Source: Cladopsammia gracilis (lineage: Eukaryota > Cnidaria > Anthozoa > Scleractinia > Dendrophylliidae). Taken from it: a stretch of DNA of 64,000 nt. Of the stretch, positions 49,090 through 56,510 are shown in pieces. Position numbers and translations under genes: made by a program. The stretch lies in contig JAJGOT010000343.1 of NCBI GenBank assembly GCA_022457155.1, forward strand, positions 1 through 64,000. Direction: 5' to 3'. Under the pieces are notes generated by a model. That model ran no database searches and was not told where the DNA came from. It was given only the letters and a program-made list of their open reading frames with translations. Each line of letters opens with the position of its first letter. The stretch's first letter is position 1.

Positions 49090-50187
49090 TTAGCCAAGCT
49101 TTTCCACATCACTCAGCGGAATCCAAGAATTGAATTTATCGGGATATCCTTTCCATTTAACCAAGGCTTTCTTATTCTTGTAATCGCGGCGAATAACTTT
49201 TTCAATTCGAAACACATCTTGCGTTGTCTTTTGAAGTTCCGCCTCGTAAAATGATCCAGTGATGTTTTCTCCCAACAGATCAACTAATTTATACGTTACA
49301 GGGTTTGTGTTCTTTATTTCGTCAATCACAAATATCTCCTCTGTCCAATTCGACGTGTAACCTTTGTCAAATATCTTTCGTTTAAACTTTGAAATTCTCA
49401 CCCTGTCGCCGACTTTGAATTTTGCCGGGTTGTGTTTAGCATAAATTAAATCTCCGAAAAGATTAGCGAAAACCTTTTTCTCATTTTCCTGTTTGCTCGC
49501 CTCTGCGGGACTCATCCGAATGCTCGAATGAAAACGATGATTATATTCATCCAGTAATTTGCCAAGTTTGTCCCAGTATATTGTATTGTTGTTAGCAGAA
49601 AACATCCGGAAGAGTTTCTCCTTAAAAGACCTGTTCCAGCGTTCAACAACAGACGATTTCTCTTCATTTTCCGTTGTATACAATTTTACCCCATTCTTAT
49701 CAAGCAGATTTTTCATTGTTGCGTTGAAAAATTCAGACCCTTTGTCAGTCCAGAGCATTTTCGGTTTTCGCCCCTTGAATATATCTCGGAAAGCATCAGC
49801 CACTGTTTGACCTCGCTTGTCTTTCAGGGGACGAATCCAACCGAATTTTGAGAAAACATCAATTACCATCAGGAGATATCTGATTCCCTTGTTCCACCTC
49901 GAAAATTTCCCCATCTCGACTAGATCAGCCGCCCAGATGTTGTCAATCCCATATGCTATGACTCGCCTCTTTGGAAAGCGCCGCCTGATTGGCCGGTGAA
50001 GTTCATTTGCCAGATTTTGAGCCCACTGGCCTTCACTCAAAATCTTTTCCCGTTTTTTGAAGCGCCGAGCCCAAGTTTCTGTTTTGCTTGAATTGTGTTT
50101 CGCGCCAAAGCATGACCCCACTGTCTTTCTTTCCAGGGAATGGCATCCAAAGCGGCAACCATTTTCCTGTCTGCTTCGTTCTTGCAT
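49090..50187 (-). CDS. Polinton-type DDE integrase with C-terminal chromodomain
   Basis: 365 codons are open from ATG 50187. The catalytic triad is Asp88 (WAADLVEM), Asp148 (LWTDKGSEF) and Glu182 (SSVVERWN), spacing as in retroviral-type integrases. A basic barrel follows (~255-300), then a chromodomain at ~318-360 (FRIEKVIRRD, ALVKWKGY, SWIPLSDV), which would target insertion to modified histones. No N-terminal HHCC zinc finger is visible. Integrase-like sequence starts only around residue 45. The first ~45 codons merely overlap the upstream phospholipase gene in the -1 frame, so the ATG at 50187 may not be used. A slippery site at 50058-50052 offers expression as a fusion instead. Confidence 0.93.
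   Translation of the reverse strand: MQERSRQENGCRFGCHSLERKTVGSCFGAKHNSSKTETWARRFKKREKILSEGQWAQNLANELHRPIRRRFPKRRVIAYGIDNIWAADLVEMGKFSRWNKGIRYLLMVIDVFSKFGWIRPLKDKRGQTVADAFRDIFKGRKPKMLWTDKGSEFFNATMKNLLDKNGVKLYTTENEEKSSVVERWNRSFKEKLFRMFSANNNTIYWDKLGKLLDEYNHRFHSSIRMSPAEASKQENEKKVFANLFGDLIYAKHNPAKFKVGDRVRISKFKRKIFDKGYTSNWTEEIFVIDEIKNTNPVTYKLVDLLGENITGSFYEAELQKTTQDVFRIEKVIRRDYKNKKALVKWKGYPDKFNSWIPLSDVEKLG
50013..50058 (-). promoter_or_regulatory. Candidate -1 ribosomal frameshift signal (slippery heptamer plus stem-loop)
   Basis: On the minus strand the heptamer A AAA AAC (50058-50052) is in the correct phase of the phospholipase frame (TCA AAA AAC). Seven bases later GATTTTGAG (50044-50036) pairs perfectly with CTCAAAATC (50021-50013) across a 14-base loop. 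Loop bases TGAAG (50035-50031) could pair with CTTCA at 50001-49997 to make a pseudoknot. The zero-frame stop falls five codons after the heptamer, and the -1 frame enters the integrase. This is the layout of retroviral frameshift sites. Function is inferred. Confidence 0.7.
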
Positions 50188-50807
50188 TTACGCGGATCCG
50201 CTTTCTTCGCGCAGACTGAATAATCAACATCGTGTTGCATAGCAACTGCATCTGTTTTTCCTGTGGGCTGCTGCCAGATTTCGAGAATCTTTCCCTTTTC
50301 ATCAAATCTAACTTGTTTTTCGAGTGGGTTCCAGGGCCCGGTGAAGTTATGGCCTGGGAGGGTGAAACCTTTCTTTGGTCTTGGCAGCTTCCCAATCAGG
50401 GAATGAACATCTAAAGCACCCCCATCCAAATCTGCTCGATCTGTTTTATATTTTCTGTTTGGTCGGATCGCCGTGGACAGCTCATTCATCATATCAGCAG
50501 AGGTTTTGGCAAGAAATGGTTTCATCTTGTCCAACGCAAAATCCAATGCTTTCTTTTGAGTGTTTTTATTTCGCAATAATTCACTGGCTCCATAACGACC
50601 CATTTCAACTGTCTTTTTTCCCAACCAAGGCAGCGCATGCGCAACGCCAGTCAGCGCAAGTTCACCAATGCCCCCACCTTGTGAGGGCAGATTCAGTTTC
50701 CCGAATTTTTCACAAATCTTGTTTTTTTGATTCCGCAGGAAGCGCAATGGCAAAACCACATTTTCCTCCCATTTTTTGCAGTCATGTATCCAGACGGTTC
50801 CACGCAT
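50037..50807 (-). CDS. Virion protein with parvovirus-type phospholipase A2 domain
   Basis: 256 residues from ATG 50807; the open frame extends nine codons further up only with a TTG. A Gly-rich amphipathic region (GGGIGELALTGVAHALPW, ~45-62) resembles membrane-active minor capsid proteins. The C-terminal third contains the phospholipase A2 features: a calcium-loop-like GPWNP (~157-161), the catalytic His-Asp pair in MQHDVDYSVC (His192, Asp193) and a supporting Asp (~213). Such domains in parvoviruses and adintoviruses open the endosomal membrane during entry. It starts 40 bases after the protease stop and ends with a frameshift-like site leading into the integrase. Confidence 0.85.
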   Translation of the reverse strand: MRGTVWIHDCKKWEENVVLPLRFLRNQKNKICEKFGKLNLPSQGGGIGELALTGVAHALPWLGKKTVEMGRYGASELLRNKNTQKKALDFALDKMKPFLAKTSADMMNELSTAIRPNRKYKTDRADLDGGALDVHSLIGKLPRPKKGFTLPGHNFTGPWNPLEKQVRFDEKGKILEIWQQPTGKTDAVAMQHDVDYSVCAKKADPRKCKNEADRKMVAALDAIPWKERQWGHALARNTIQAKQKLGLGASKNGKRF

Positions 50808-50847
50808 CCCGTCCTGCGTTTCTCCTTCACGCAATATGATTCCATTT

Positions 50848-51396
50848 TCAATCGAAATATTCTTTTATGAATTTCTCATTCTTTCCTGGGTCACTCAATG
50901 AAAAAACCTTCAACGTGTCATAGAAGGATTTTCGTCGAATCTCATTCAAGAAATATAAGCAATAATATCCACATCGGACAGATTCCAAAGCTTGAATTGG
51001 ATGCCCATAATTGTAAATTATTTCTTTCCCAATTTTATCTGCATATTTTACCAATTCAATTGGAGGTGATATTGAGAATGAATCAAAGTAATAGACAATA
51101 TGTGTCTTGATGAATGTGGCAACCCAGTGCGTTCCATTCCCAATAGAATCATCTAGATTAATTATGCAGGAACCAGTTTTATGTAAATGATCTTTTGAAT
51201 CTCTTGAAAAGATTCCTTTGAAATTGGGAATTTTAAGAAACCTCACCCACTCAAGAATATCAAAGTTTGAAATCGGAATATCTTTCCAAGCTGGCCTCAA
51301 AGGATGGCCCCTACTAGCGGTATGTTTTGAAAGGGACTGTTTGGCCCCAGCAGAAGCCCCGATCCAGATTTTTTTTTTCGCCCACGACCTTCCCAT
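50848..51396 (-). CDS. Adenain-like cysteine protease (virion maturation protease)
   Basis: 182 codons from ATG 51396. Catalytic residues of the adenovirus protease/Ulp1 clan are visible: His90 (NGTHWVATF), Asp105 (YYFDSF), Gln135 (GHPIQALESV) and Cys142 (RCGYYCLYF), with the seven-residue Gln-Cys spacing of adenain. It would process capsid precursors inside the particle. The first ~33 codons overlap the pX-like gene in the -1 frame and are low in information. Protease-like sequence begins at PAWKDIP (~35). Translation may start at 51396 or by slippage at the A10 run in the overlap. Confidence 0.92.
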   Translation of the reverse strand: MGRSWAKKKIWIGASAGAKQSLSKHTASRGHPLRPAWKDIPISNFDILEWVRFLKIPNFKGIFSRDSKDHLHKTGSCIINLDDSIGNGTHWVATFIKTHIVYYFDSFSISPPIELVKYADKIGKEIIYNYGHPIQALESVRCGYYCLYFLNEIRRKSFYDTLKVFSLSDPGKNEKFIKEYFD

Positions 51397-52163
51397 GTTC
51401 CAAAAAATGGCGGCGGTTGATAGGGATAAAGCCCCGGTTTTGGACTTACCATCAATCCTTTGCCTTTGCCTTTTCTGGGTACTTGAAGCCCCGATCCGAA
51501 TAATTTCGAAGCAAGCTCAATAGCCATTGGGATTCCTATAGCGGCAAGTGTTCCCAATAACCCACCTTGAATCTGTCTCTGCGTTGGTTTCAACGTAATT
51601 CCACTTCCGCTTTGAATTCCTTTTCCCACCAAGTTTCTCTGGCCTTTTGTCAAGAGGTCTCCAAGGGAAGCGAGTTTTGATAAGAATACTGCGGGAACTT
51701 CAATGCCTTTCTCAATCAACTTCATAATGAAGGACAACGGATCTCCTGGCACTCCTTCTCCTTTCAGTCGAGGTCGCTGCGCTCCTTTTCCAAATATTTT
51801 ATCAATCCCCAAGCTCCCCAAGGCACTCAACGCTCCAGTCGCAAGATGCGGGGCAACTTTTGAAACCCCTTTTGTTGCAAATGGAAGCAGCTTCGATCCC
51901 AGGGAAATCAACGAAGTCCAAAGACTCCCACCCACAACTTTTCTGATTTGTGTTTTAGAGATTGACAATTCAACTCCCCGCCCCAAACTGATGGCTTTTT
52001 GAACTTTGCTTATTTGAGTCTTTGTCAGCAACAGTTCATCTGGCCCTTTCAATTCATTTCGCGAAAGTCTCAATGTTATGGAAGAGTTATTTTTCACAGC
52101 TTTTGCAAGCTTTGTTTTTTGCCCATCTGATAATTTGACACCATATGGAATATACGACGTCAT
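51297..52163 (-). CDS. pX-like membrane-active minor virion protein
   Basis: 288 residues from ATG 52163. The N-terminal ~75 residues are charged (SYIPYGVKLSDGQKTKLAKA). Two Gly/Ala/Leu-rich amphipathic or hydrophobic segments follow (~78-118, GGSLWTSLISLGSKLL; ~200-225, GGLLGTLAAIGIPMAIELAS), each next to a basic stretch (KGKGKG). A Pro/Tyr-rich linker precedes a conserved-looking C-terminus, SPFQNIPLVGAIL. This architecture is that of the pX/protein VI-like small core or membrane-lytic proteins of Polintons and adintoviruses, and Gly-rich sites could be protease targets. It begins 29 bases after the capsid protein stop and overlaps the protease by 100 bases. Confidence 0.75.
   Translation of the reverse strand: MTSYIPYGVKLSDGQKTKLAKAVKNNSSITLRLSRNELKGPDELLLTKTQISKVQKAISLGRGVELSISKTQIRKVVGGSLWTSLISLGSKLLPFATKGVSKVAPHLATGALSALGSLGIDKIFGKGAQRPRLKGEGVPGDPLSFIMKLIEKGIEVPAVFLSKLASLGDLLTKGQRNLVGKGIQSGSGITLKPTQRQIQGGLLGTLAAIGIPMAIELASKLFGSGLQVPRKGKGKGLMVSPKPGLYPYQPPPFFGTWEGRGRKKKSGSGLLLGPNSPFQNIPLVGAIL
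51369..51378 (-). promoter_or_regulatory. A10 slippery run in the pX-like/protease overlap
   Basis: On the minus strand CG followed by ten A. In the pX-like frame this reads CGA AAA AAA AAA, which contains A AAA AAA in slippery phase, and a -1 shift enters the protease frame directly. A downstream structure is not convincing (only a weak GGG/CTG...CAG/CCC pairing). Polymerase slippage or a sequencing length error are alternatives. Confidence 0.45.
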
Positions 52164-52192
52164 TTCAATATTTTGAATATCGAAATAAGTTT

Positions 52193-53497
52193 TCAGGCCT
52201 TGACTAGAAGTTTGTTTGATGCTGTATACAGCTCAATTTCTTTTTCATGCAACACCAAGGCGTTCAATGTGTACTGTGTTGGGTTGGCGCCACTCAATTC
52301 GTATCGGAAAGTCAGAGACACAACTCCATCTTTCACATCATCTTCTTGGTTTCGGAGATCGAAGTAAAGCATGCCGAAGAGGTTTTTGAAATTTGCTCGA
52401 TTTATCAATGGCCCGCTTAAAACGTCATTATAAGCGGAATTGAATGCCATCAAAGCTCGATAAAGCCTAGTTTCCTCATCCGTTGTCATTTCCAATTGAG
52501 GGTAATAAATTGAGTTGTTCAACTCCAGTTGGGCTCGACTGAAGTGCCGGTTGTTTGCTCCAATGCCGAATGTCGTGAATTTGAAGATATCATGTGTCTG
52601 GCTATTGTAAGATGCTGTTGGAACAACCCAAATCAACACATGTCGCGGCCTTCGAAGCCCCGTGGAAATGCGAAAGTAGCTATTCACAGCTGCTGTTTGT
52701 GTTATTTCATGGTGTTCTTTCAAATATGTCCACTTTTTCGGTTTCAGATAATCTTCAAGATATTGTTTCAAGCCTTTTCCGTTGAAAATGATTTTGGGGC
52801 ACCACAATCTGAGTTTAGTGAGAATTACTTTTGAATCTGGAGCAGCTCCTTTTCTGAAAATCAAGTTGTTGTCATTTTCAAGTTCCAACAGAAGAGTTGT
52901 CTTTATATTTGGGTGAAGGTTATTTTTGAAAGCAGCGAAATAACTGTATAAATTCAGGGGAATTGATATTTTGTTGATATTCGCCGCATCAGTCAGGATC
53001 TTTCGTCTGGCAAAACCCTCATTGAAGAGCGCCTCAGCTGGCCGTGCTTCTGTTGTTCCCGTTGATGTATCAGGATAGAAGAACTGATCTTGCCCAACCG
53101 AATCGGCATAGGTTTTCGTGTATTTCAAGAGCGTCAATGCATTCGCTGATTCATTTGCTCTTGAGTTGTTATAAATGGTTTGCCCATTGCATTCGACTTG
53201 GATTGATTTTATGAATGTCAAACCATTAGTTGTCGTGCAATCTTGGTTACCATTATTTGGCCCCGCGGTTATTCCAGTTGCACTGTCCGCCGTTGTAACA
53301 AGCTTAAAGTCAACCTCCAGATATGCATTGTACCAATCAATTGGGTTTGCTTCTGAGGAATTATCCACGTTGAAGTGATAATTAGTTTTTTCCTGCCTGT
53401 TGCCATTTGCAATGTTGTCATTGAGTGGTGTTGTTAGATCATAATATGTATATTCGTATCTTTTTACGAATTCCGGGTTTCTAAAATTCACTGCCAT
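52193..53497 (-). CDS. Major capsid protein, double jelly-roll (hexon-like)
   Basis: 434 residues from ATG 53497, which has the element's TAATAAAATG context; in-frame codons upstream are not needed. The protein is beta-rich with no membrane segments. Sequence features of Polinton hexon-like proteins include an N-terminal NPIDWYNAYLEVDF strand region, the LTFIKSIQVECNGQTIYN segment, a central NLHPNIKTTLLLELEND, and the C-terminal FGMLYFDLRNQ and LSGANPTQYTLNALVLHEKE. It would form trimeric capsomers of an icosahedral shell. It lies in the middle of the minus-strand structural block, 22 bases after the 128-residue gene. Confidence 0.88.
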   Translation of the reverse strand: MAVNFRNPEFVKRYEYTYYDLTTPLNDNIANGNRQEKTNYHFNVDNSSEANPIDWYNAYLEVDFKLVTTADSATGITAGPNNGNQDCTTTNGLTFIKSIQVECNGQTIYNNSRANESANALTLLKYTKTYADSVGQDQFFYPDTSTGTTEARPAEALFNEGFARRKILTDAANINKISIPLNLYSYFAAFKNNLHPNIKTTLLLELENDNNLIFRKGAAPDSKVILTKLRLWCPKIIFNGKGLKQYLEDYLKPKKWTYLKEHHEITQTAAVNSYFRISTGLRRPRHVLIWVVPTASYNSQTHDIFKFTTFGIGANNRHFSRAQLELNNSIYYPQLEMTTDEETRLYRALMAFNSAYNDVLSGPLINRANFKNLFGMLYFDLRNQEDDVKDGVVSLTFRYELSGANPTQYTLNALVLHEKEIELYTASNKLLVKA

Positions 53498-53519
53498 TTT
53501 ATTAGATAGTTTTTTCTTT

Positions 53520-53906
53520 TCAGAGGAGGCTCTTATAAACATCTTTCACATATTGAAATTTGTCAGTGTCTTCTTGGAAGCGGACTTTCTTCAGTATTTC
53601 CCCAATTTCTTTTCCTTTTGTTTCCGGGGGCGCTGGCACTGAGGCTCCCTCCGGTCGCTTCGCTTCACTCACTTCACTCGCTTTCTTTGTTGTAAATTTA
53701 TCATAAATTTTTTCACCAATGAGTTGTCCAGTCTTTTCTCCAACTTTCTCTGCTCCTTTTTCAACTAATTTTTCTGCTGCCTTTGAAGCTAATTTTGAAG
53801 CTGTTTTTCCTGTTAATTTAGCTGCGAGTTTTGAGAAAACATCAGAAAAACCACCTCCATATCTTATTTCACCTGTATCAGGATCTCTTTCTCTTCTTTC
53901 ATCCAT
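53520..53906 (-). CDS. Small Ala/Lys/Gly-rich virion-associated candidate
   Basis: 128 residues from ATG 53906; the start overlaps the penton gene end (ATGGATGA). Residues ~18-70 form a repetitive amphipathic helix (SKLAAKLTGKTASKLASKAA, EKLVEKGAEKVGEKTG) suited to membrane or DNA association. A Pro/Glu-rich middle is partly built from the GCGAAGCGA word (ASEVSEAKRPEGAS). The C-terminus is charged and ends KDVYKSLL. No family is recognised. Position between penton and major capsid genes suggests a virion component. Confidence 0.62.
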   Translation of the reverse strand: MDERRERDPDTGEIRYGGGFSDVFSKLAAKLTGKTASKLASKAAEKLVEKGAEKVGEKTGQLIGEKIYDKFTTKKASEVSEAKRPEGASVPAPPETKGKEIGEILKKVRFQEDTDKFQYVKDVYKSLL

Positions 53907-54669
53907 TTTTAATTACCACAGTCAAAGAAATATCAATATCATTCAAATCAACTTCTCGGTCTTCATCATCAGTAATGTAGAAGGTGACCTCAGAAATATG
54001 TGGAGAGTTTATTTGATTCCACAAGTAATTTATTGGTTGAATTTCGAATGGCAATGATCTGGTTTTAGTGTTGGTTGAGAACGTGTAAAGCGCATTTGAC
54101 CTTTTCCCGGAGACAATTGAATCGCTCAAAAGACTGCATCTGAGATAGAGATTGTCAACACTGTTTGATATATTTGGAAAATTCATTCCATAAGCACTAG
54201 CTGTCAGTTTAGCCGCATCAAATCCCACCAAGATGTGAAAGTTTCCACTGTTTGCAAAATCAATTTGAAAGTTCTCTTGAAGTTGAATGAAAACTTTGAA
54301 AGTGGTCAAATCAAACAACACATTGATTCCATAACTATCACCTGTGGAGGTCGCTTCGCTCCTTTTCCCAATGCTTTTGTGAATGAATTCGTTGATGTCT
54401 TCATAGTCATAAATTCCTGCTGGAAAGGTGATTGTTTCCCATGTCTTGCCCTTGTCTTTTGAAATCACCAACTTGTTGTTGTGGTATTTAGGCCTGATAT
54501 TATGCCAGCTTGCCGTCATGGAAAGATGATCCAAAGCCAGCCAGTGCGGTTTATTCTCTTCCAGCTGCAACTCTGGAGAAAACCTCGTTGTGAAATTCCC
54601 TGGTTTATTTTGTGGGTTTTGTTTTCTTGCATCAATTGATTTAAAGACAAGTACTCGATTTACATCCAT
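53899..54669 (-). CDS. Penton-like minor capsid protein
   Basis: 256 residues from ATG 54669, which shares its A with the preceding stop codon (TAATG). Beta-rich, consistent with a single jelly roll: WLALDHLSMTASWHNI, then KGKTWETITFPAGIYDYEDI, YGINVLFDLTTFKVFIQL, and FHILVGFDAAKLTAS. The W..I and G.Y.y.dIn.fI pattern is that of Polinton penton-like proteins next to the major capsid gene. It would occupy the fivefold vertices and hold the fibre. The fold is inferred from pattern and context. Confidence 0.78.
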   Translation of the reverse strand: MDVNRVLVFKSIDARKQNPQNKPGNFTTRFSPELQLEENKPHWLALDHLSMTASWHNIRPKYHNNKLVISKDKGKTWETITFPAGIYDYEDINEFIHKSIGKRSEATSTGDSYGINVLFDLTTFKVFIQLQENFQIDFANSGNFHILVGFDAAKLTASAYGMNFPNISNSVDNLYLRCSLLSDSIVSGKRSNALYTFSTNTKTRSLPFEIQPINYLWNQINSPHISEVTFYITDDEDREVDLNDIDISLTVVIKNG

Positions 54670-55814
54670 TATTTTAAATACTTCTGATAAAGTTTTTCAT
54701 GCATTGTTCTATCGATTGCTCCAATTCTCAAGAGTTCATCATTTATTTGGGAAAGATCATTCCTCAAGACATGCGAATTGTTGCCAGCAGCCATTGAGCC
54801 AACCAGGATCTTCATCCGATCTGCCAGCTCTTCTGGCTTTTGATAGAAGACAACGCTGGATCCCACCATCCTTGATTTACCTGAGGATTTGTGAGGTGGC
54901 ATATTTGACAGTGTGTTCAAATCGTTGAAAATCCTCACGGCATTCAAGGAATAGTTCTTTTTCGGGTTGAATCTCTTTGTTAGCAGGTCGATGAGTGATT
55001 TGTCTGCATCAGCCTGATAGATCAATTTACCACCTCGGAAGGCATTCAGTTTCATTTCATTAAAAAGTTTGGGGACATCGATGAGAAGCCCACCATAGTG
55101 GTCTTTTTGAATCTTGAAGGCATTTCTGCGAGGTTGTTTGTACCTCCTGAGTCCCGTTCCCTTTTGTGGGGTTACCATGACACCTTCTTTGGCGTCAATT
55201 AAACGATCAATTTGCTTTCTATATTTGTCTAAGACGGCAGCGTCAGTTTTTAATTTATCCATTTTCTGTTTTTCAACATCACTTAAGTCCTGTTTTTTCA
55301 TTTTCTTTTGTAAATTAGCTATCTGCGAAGCATTTTGGCTTTTTCTATTTTTTTGATACAATGTTTTGGCATCTTTAACGCGTTCAATTGGTAATCCTAA
55401 AAGGCTGTCTAAAGGTGCTAAATGATATCGTTGGAAAATGTTTTTATCTTCCTCAGAAATTCCTTTATAGATATCGACATCAAATCTTCTTGGTGATTTA
55501 TAGGGTATTGGCAATGGCACGCCTTCAGCACCTTCAAGCGGCAATTCTTTATTCAGCGTGACGATGTCTTGGATGCCTTCAGTCAACGCAAGTTGATTTT
55601 GCCTGAGTTGCTCAATCATTGTATCTTGTTTTGCATCTGTCTTCTTTTGTTGCTCAAGCAAGGGTTCTCTGAGAGTCTTGAAATAATCACTCATGACAAC
55701 ATCCCGCCCTTTTTCTCGGTCTTTCATTTCATTTTTCACTTCTGTGACGGCTTTCGCGATTTGATACCCTTCAAATTCTCTACCGACAAACTTTCGTATG
55801 TTGTTAAGATCCAT
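54669..55814 (-). CDS. Coiled-coil virion-block protein of unknown function
   Basis: 381 residues from ATG 55814 (MDLNNIRKF); ten further codons upstream are open but lie past the dyad promoter. The N-terminal half is charged and helical with coiled-coil potential (~50-80, ~155-215). The C-terminal half is compact with GGLLIDVPKLFNEMKLN, GGKLIYQADADKSLIDLL and a basic KSSGKSRMVGSS. I cannot assign a fold. The gene heads the tightly packed structural block and is divergent from the packaging ATPase, so a structural or assembly role is likely. The stop overlaps the penton start by one base. Confidence 0.68.
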   Translation of the reverse strand: MDLNNIRKFVGREFEGYQIAKAVTEVKNEMKDREKGRDVVMSDYFKTLREPLLEQQKKTDAKQDTMIEQLRQNQLALTEGIQDIVTLNKELPLEGAEGVPLPIPYKSPRRFDVDIYKGISEEDKNIFQRYHLAPLDSLLGLPIERVKDAKTLYQKNRKSQNASQIANLQKKMKKQDLSDVEKQKMDKLKTDAAVLDKYRKQIDRLIDAKEGVMVTPQKGTGLRRYKQPRRNAFKIQKDHYGGLLIDVPKLFNEMKLNAFRGGKLIYQADADKSLIDLLTKRFNPKKNYSLNAVRIFNDLNTLSNMPPHKSSGKSRMVGSSVVFYQKPEELADRMKILVGSMAAGNNSHVLRNDLSQINDELLRIGAIDRTMHEKLYQKYLK

Positions 55815-55873
55815 TTTAAGTGACAAAACAACATTTATCTCCAAAGATAAATGTTATCTCAACACTTAAAATG
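55812..55873. promoter_or_regulatory. Perfectly centred dyad promoter between coiled-coil gene and ATPase
   Basis: The 62-bp interval is symmetrical about 55842.5: CATTTTAAGTG (55812-55822) mirrors CACTTAAAATG (55863-55873), and AACATTTATCT (55830-55840) mirrors AGATAAATGTT (55845-55855). Both outermost triplets are the start codons of the divergent genes. Confidence 0.85.
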
Positions 55874-56509
55874 AAGATTCCAAATTATGATCGAAACGCG
55901 AGCGGAGCGAAGCCAGACCGAAAATATTGTGATTTCCTTGATGAAGATTTCCGAATGCTCATTGCGGGTCAAACCCGTTGCGGAAAAACAAACACTTTGA
56001 TGCACATGTTGCGAAAACCTCTCGTCTTCTATGATAAAATTTATTTCTACTCTCCCAATCAACATCAAGACAAAATCGTTGATCTACAAAAGTTGATGGA
56101 AGGTGTCAGCCAAAAAGTCGGATATCCAGTTCTCGAAATTCTGGGGCCAGATGACATCATGAATACCTCAGATTATCCAAGCAACAATCGGAAAGTCATC
56201 GTGTTTGATGACCTCATGAACTCATCCGATCGAATTCAAAAACAAATCGCAAATCATTGGACAGATGGAAGACATCACGGAATCAGTCCAATTTATCTTT
56301 CCCAGTCCTATTATGATGTTCCACAAAAGATTCGTTTGAATTGTTCCCATATGATTCTGTATCCACCAGCAACAAAAACTCACCTCGATCTCATTGCAAA
56401 GGAGAATTTGATTGACCCCCATCTTTTCAACAAACTTGGACCCTTCGAATTCCTTTTCCTTGACAAAGAAAAGAAAAGTGTTGCCAAAAACTTTGATGAA
56501 ACCTTTTAA
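55871..56509 (+). CDS. DNA-packaging ATPase (A32/FtsK-HerA type)
   Basis: 212 residues from ATG 55871; an open extension upstream is not needed. Walker A is GQTRCGKT (~33-40), Walker B is VIVFDD (~109-114), and a downstream sensor-like segment reads YLSQSYYDVPQKIRLNCSH. Length and motif spacing fit the packaging ATPases of Polintons, adintoviruses and larger dsDNA viruses, which push genomes into preformed capsids. The start lies at one end of a dyad promoter. The stop is followed after one base by the fibre gene ATG. An early GAGCGGAGCGAAGCC word encodes a low-complexity ASGAKP segment. Confidence 0.92.
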   Translation: MKIPNYDRNASGAKPDRKYCDFLDEDFRMLIAGQTRCGKTNTLMHMLRKPLVFYDKIYFYSPNQHQDKIVDLQKLMEGVSQKVGYPVLEILGPDDIMNTSDYPSNNRKVIVFDDLMNSSDRIQKQIANHWTDGRHHGISPIYLSQSYYDVPQKIRLNCSHMILYPPATKTHLDLIAKENLIDPHLFNKLGPFEFLFLDKEKKSVAKNFDETF

Positions 56510-56510
56510 A

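Noticed and set aside
50375..50839. 154-codon plus-strand frame opposite the phospholipase gene
   Set aside because: It is the antisense shadow of a well-supported gene with catalytic motifs.
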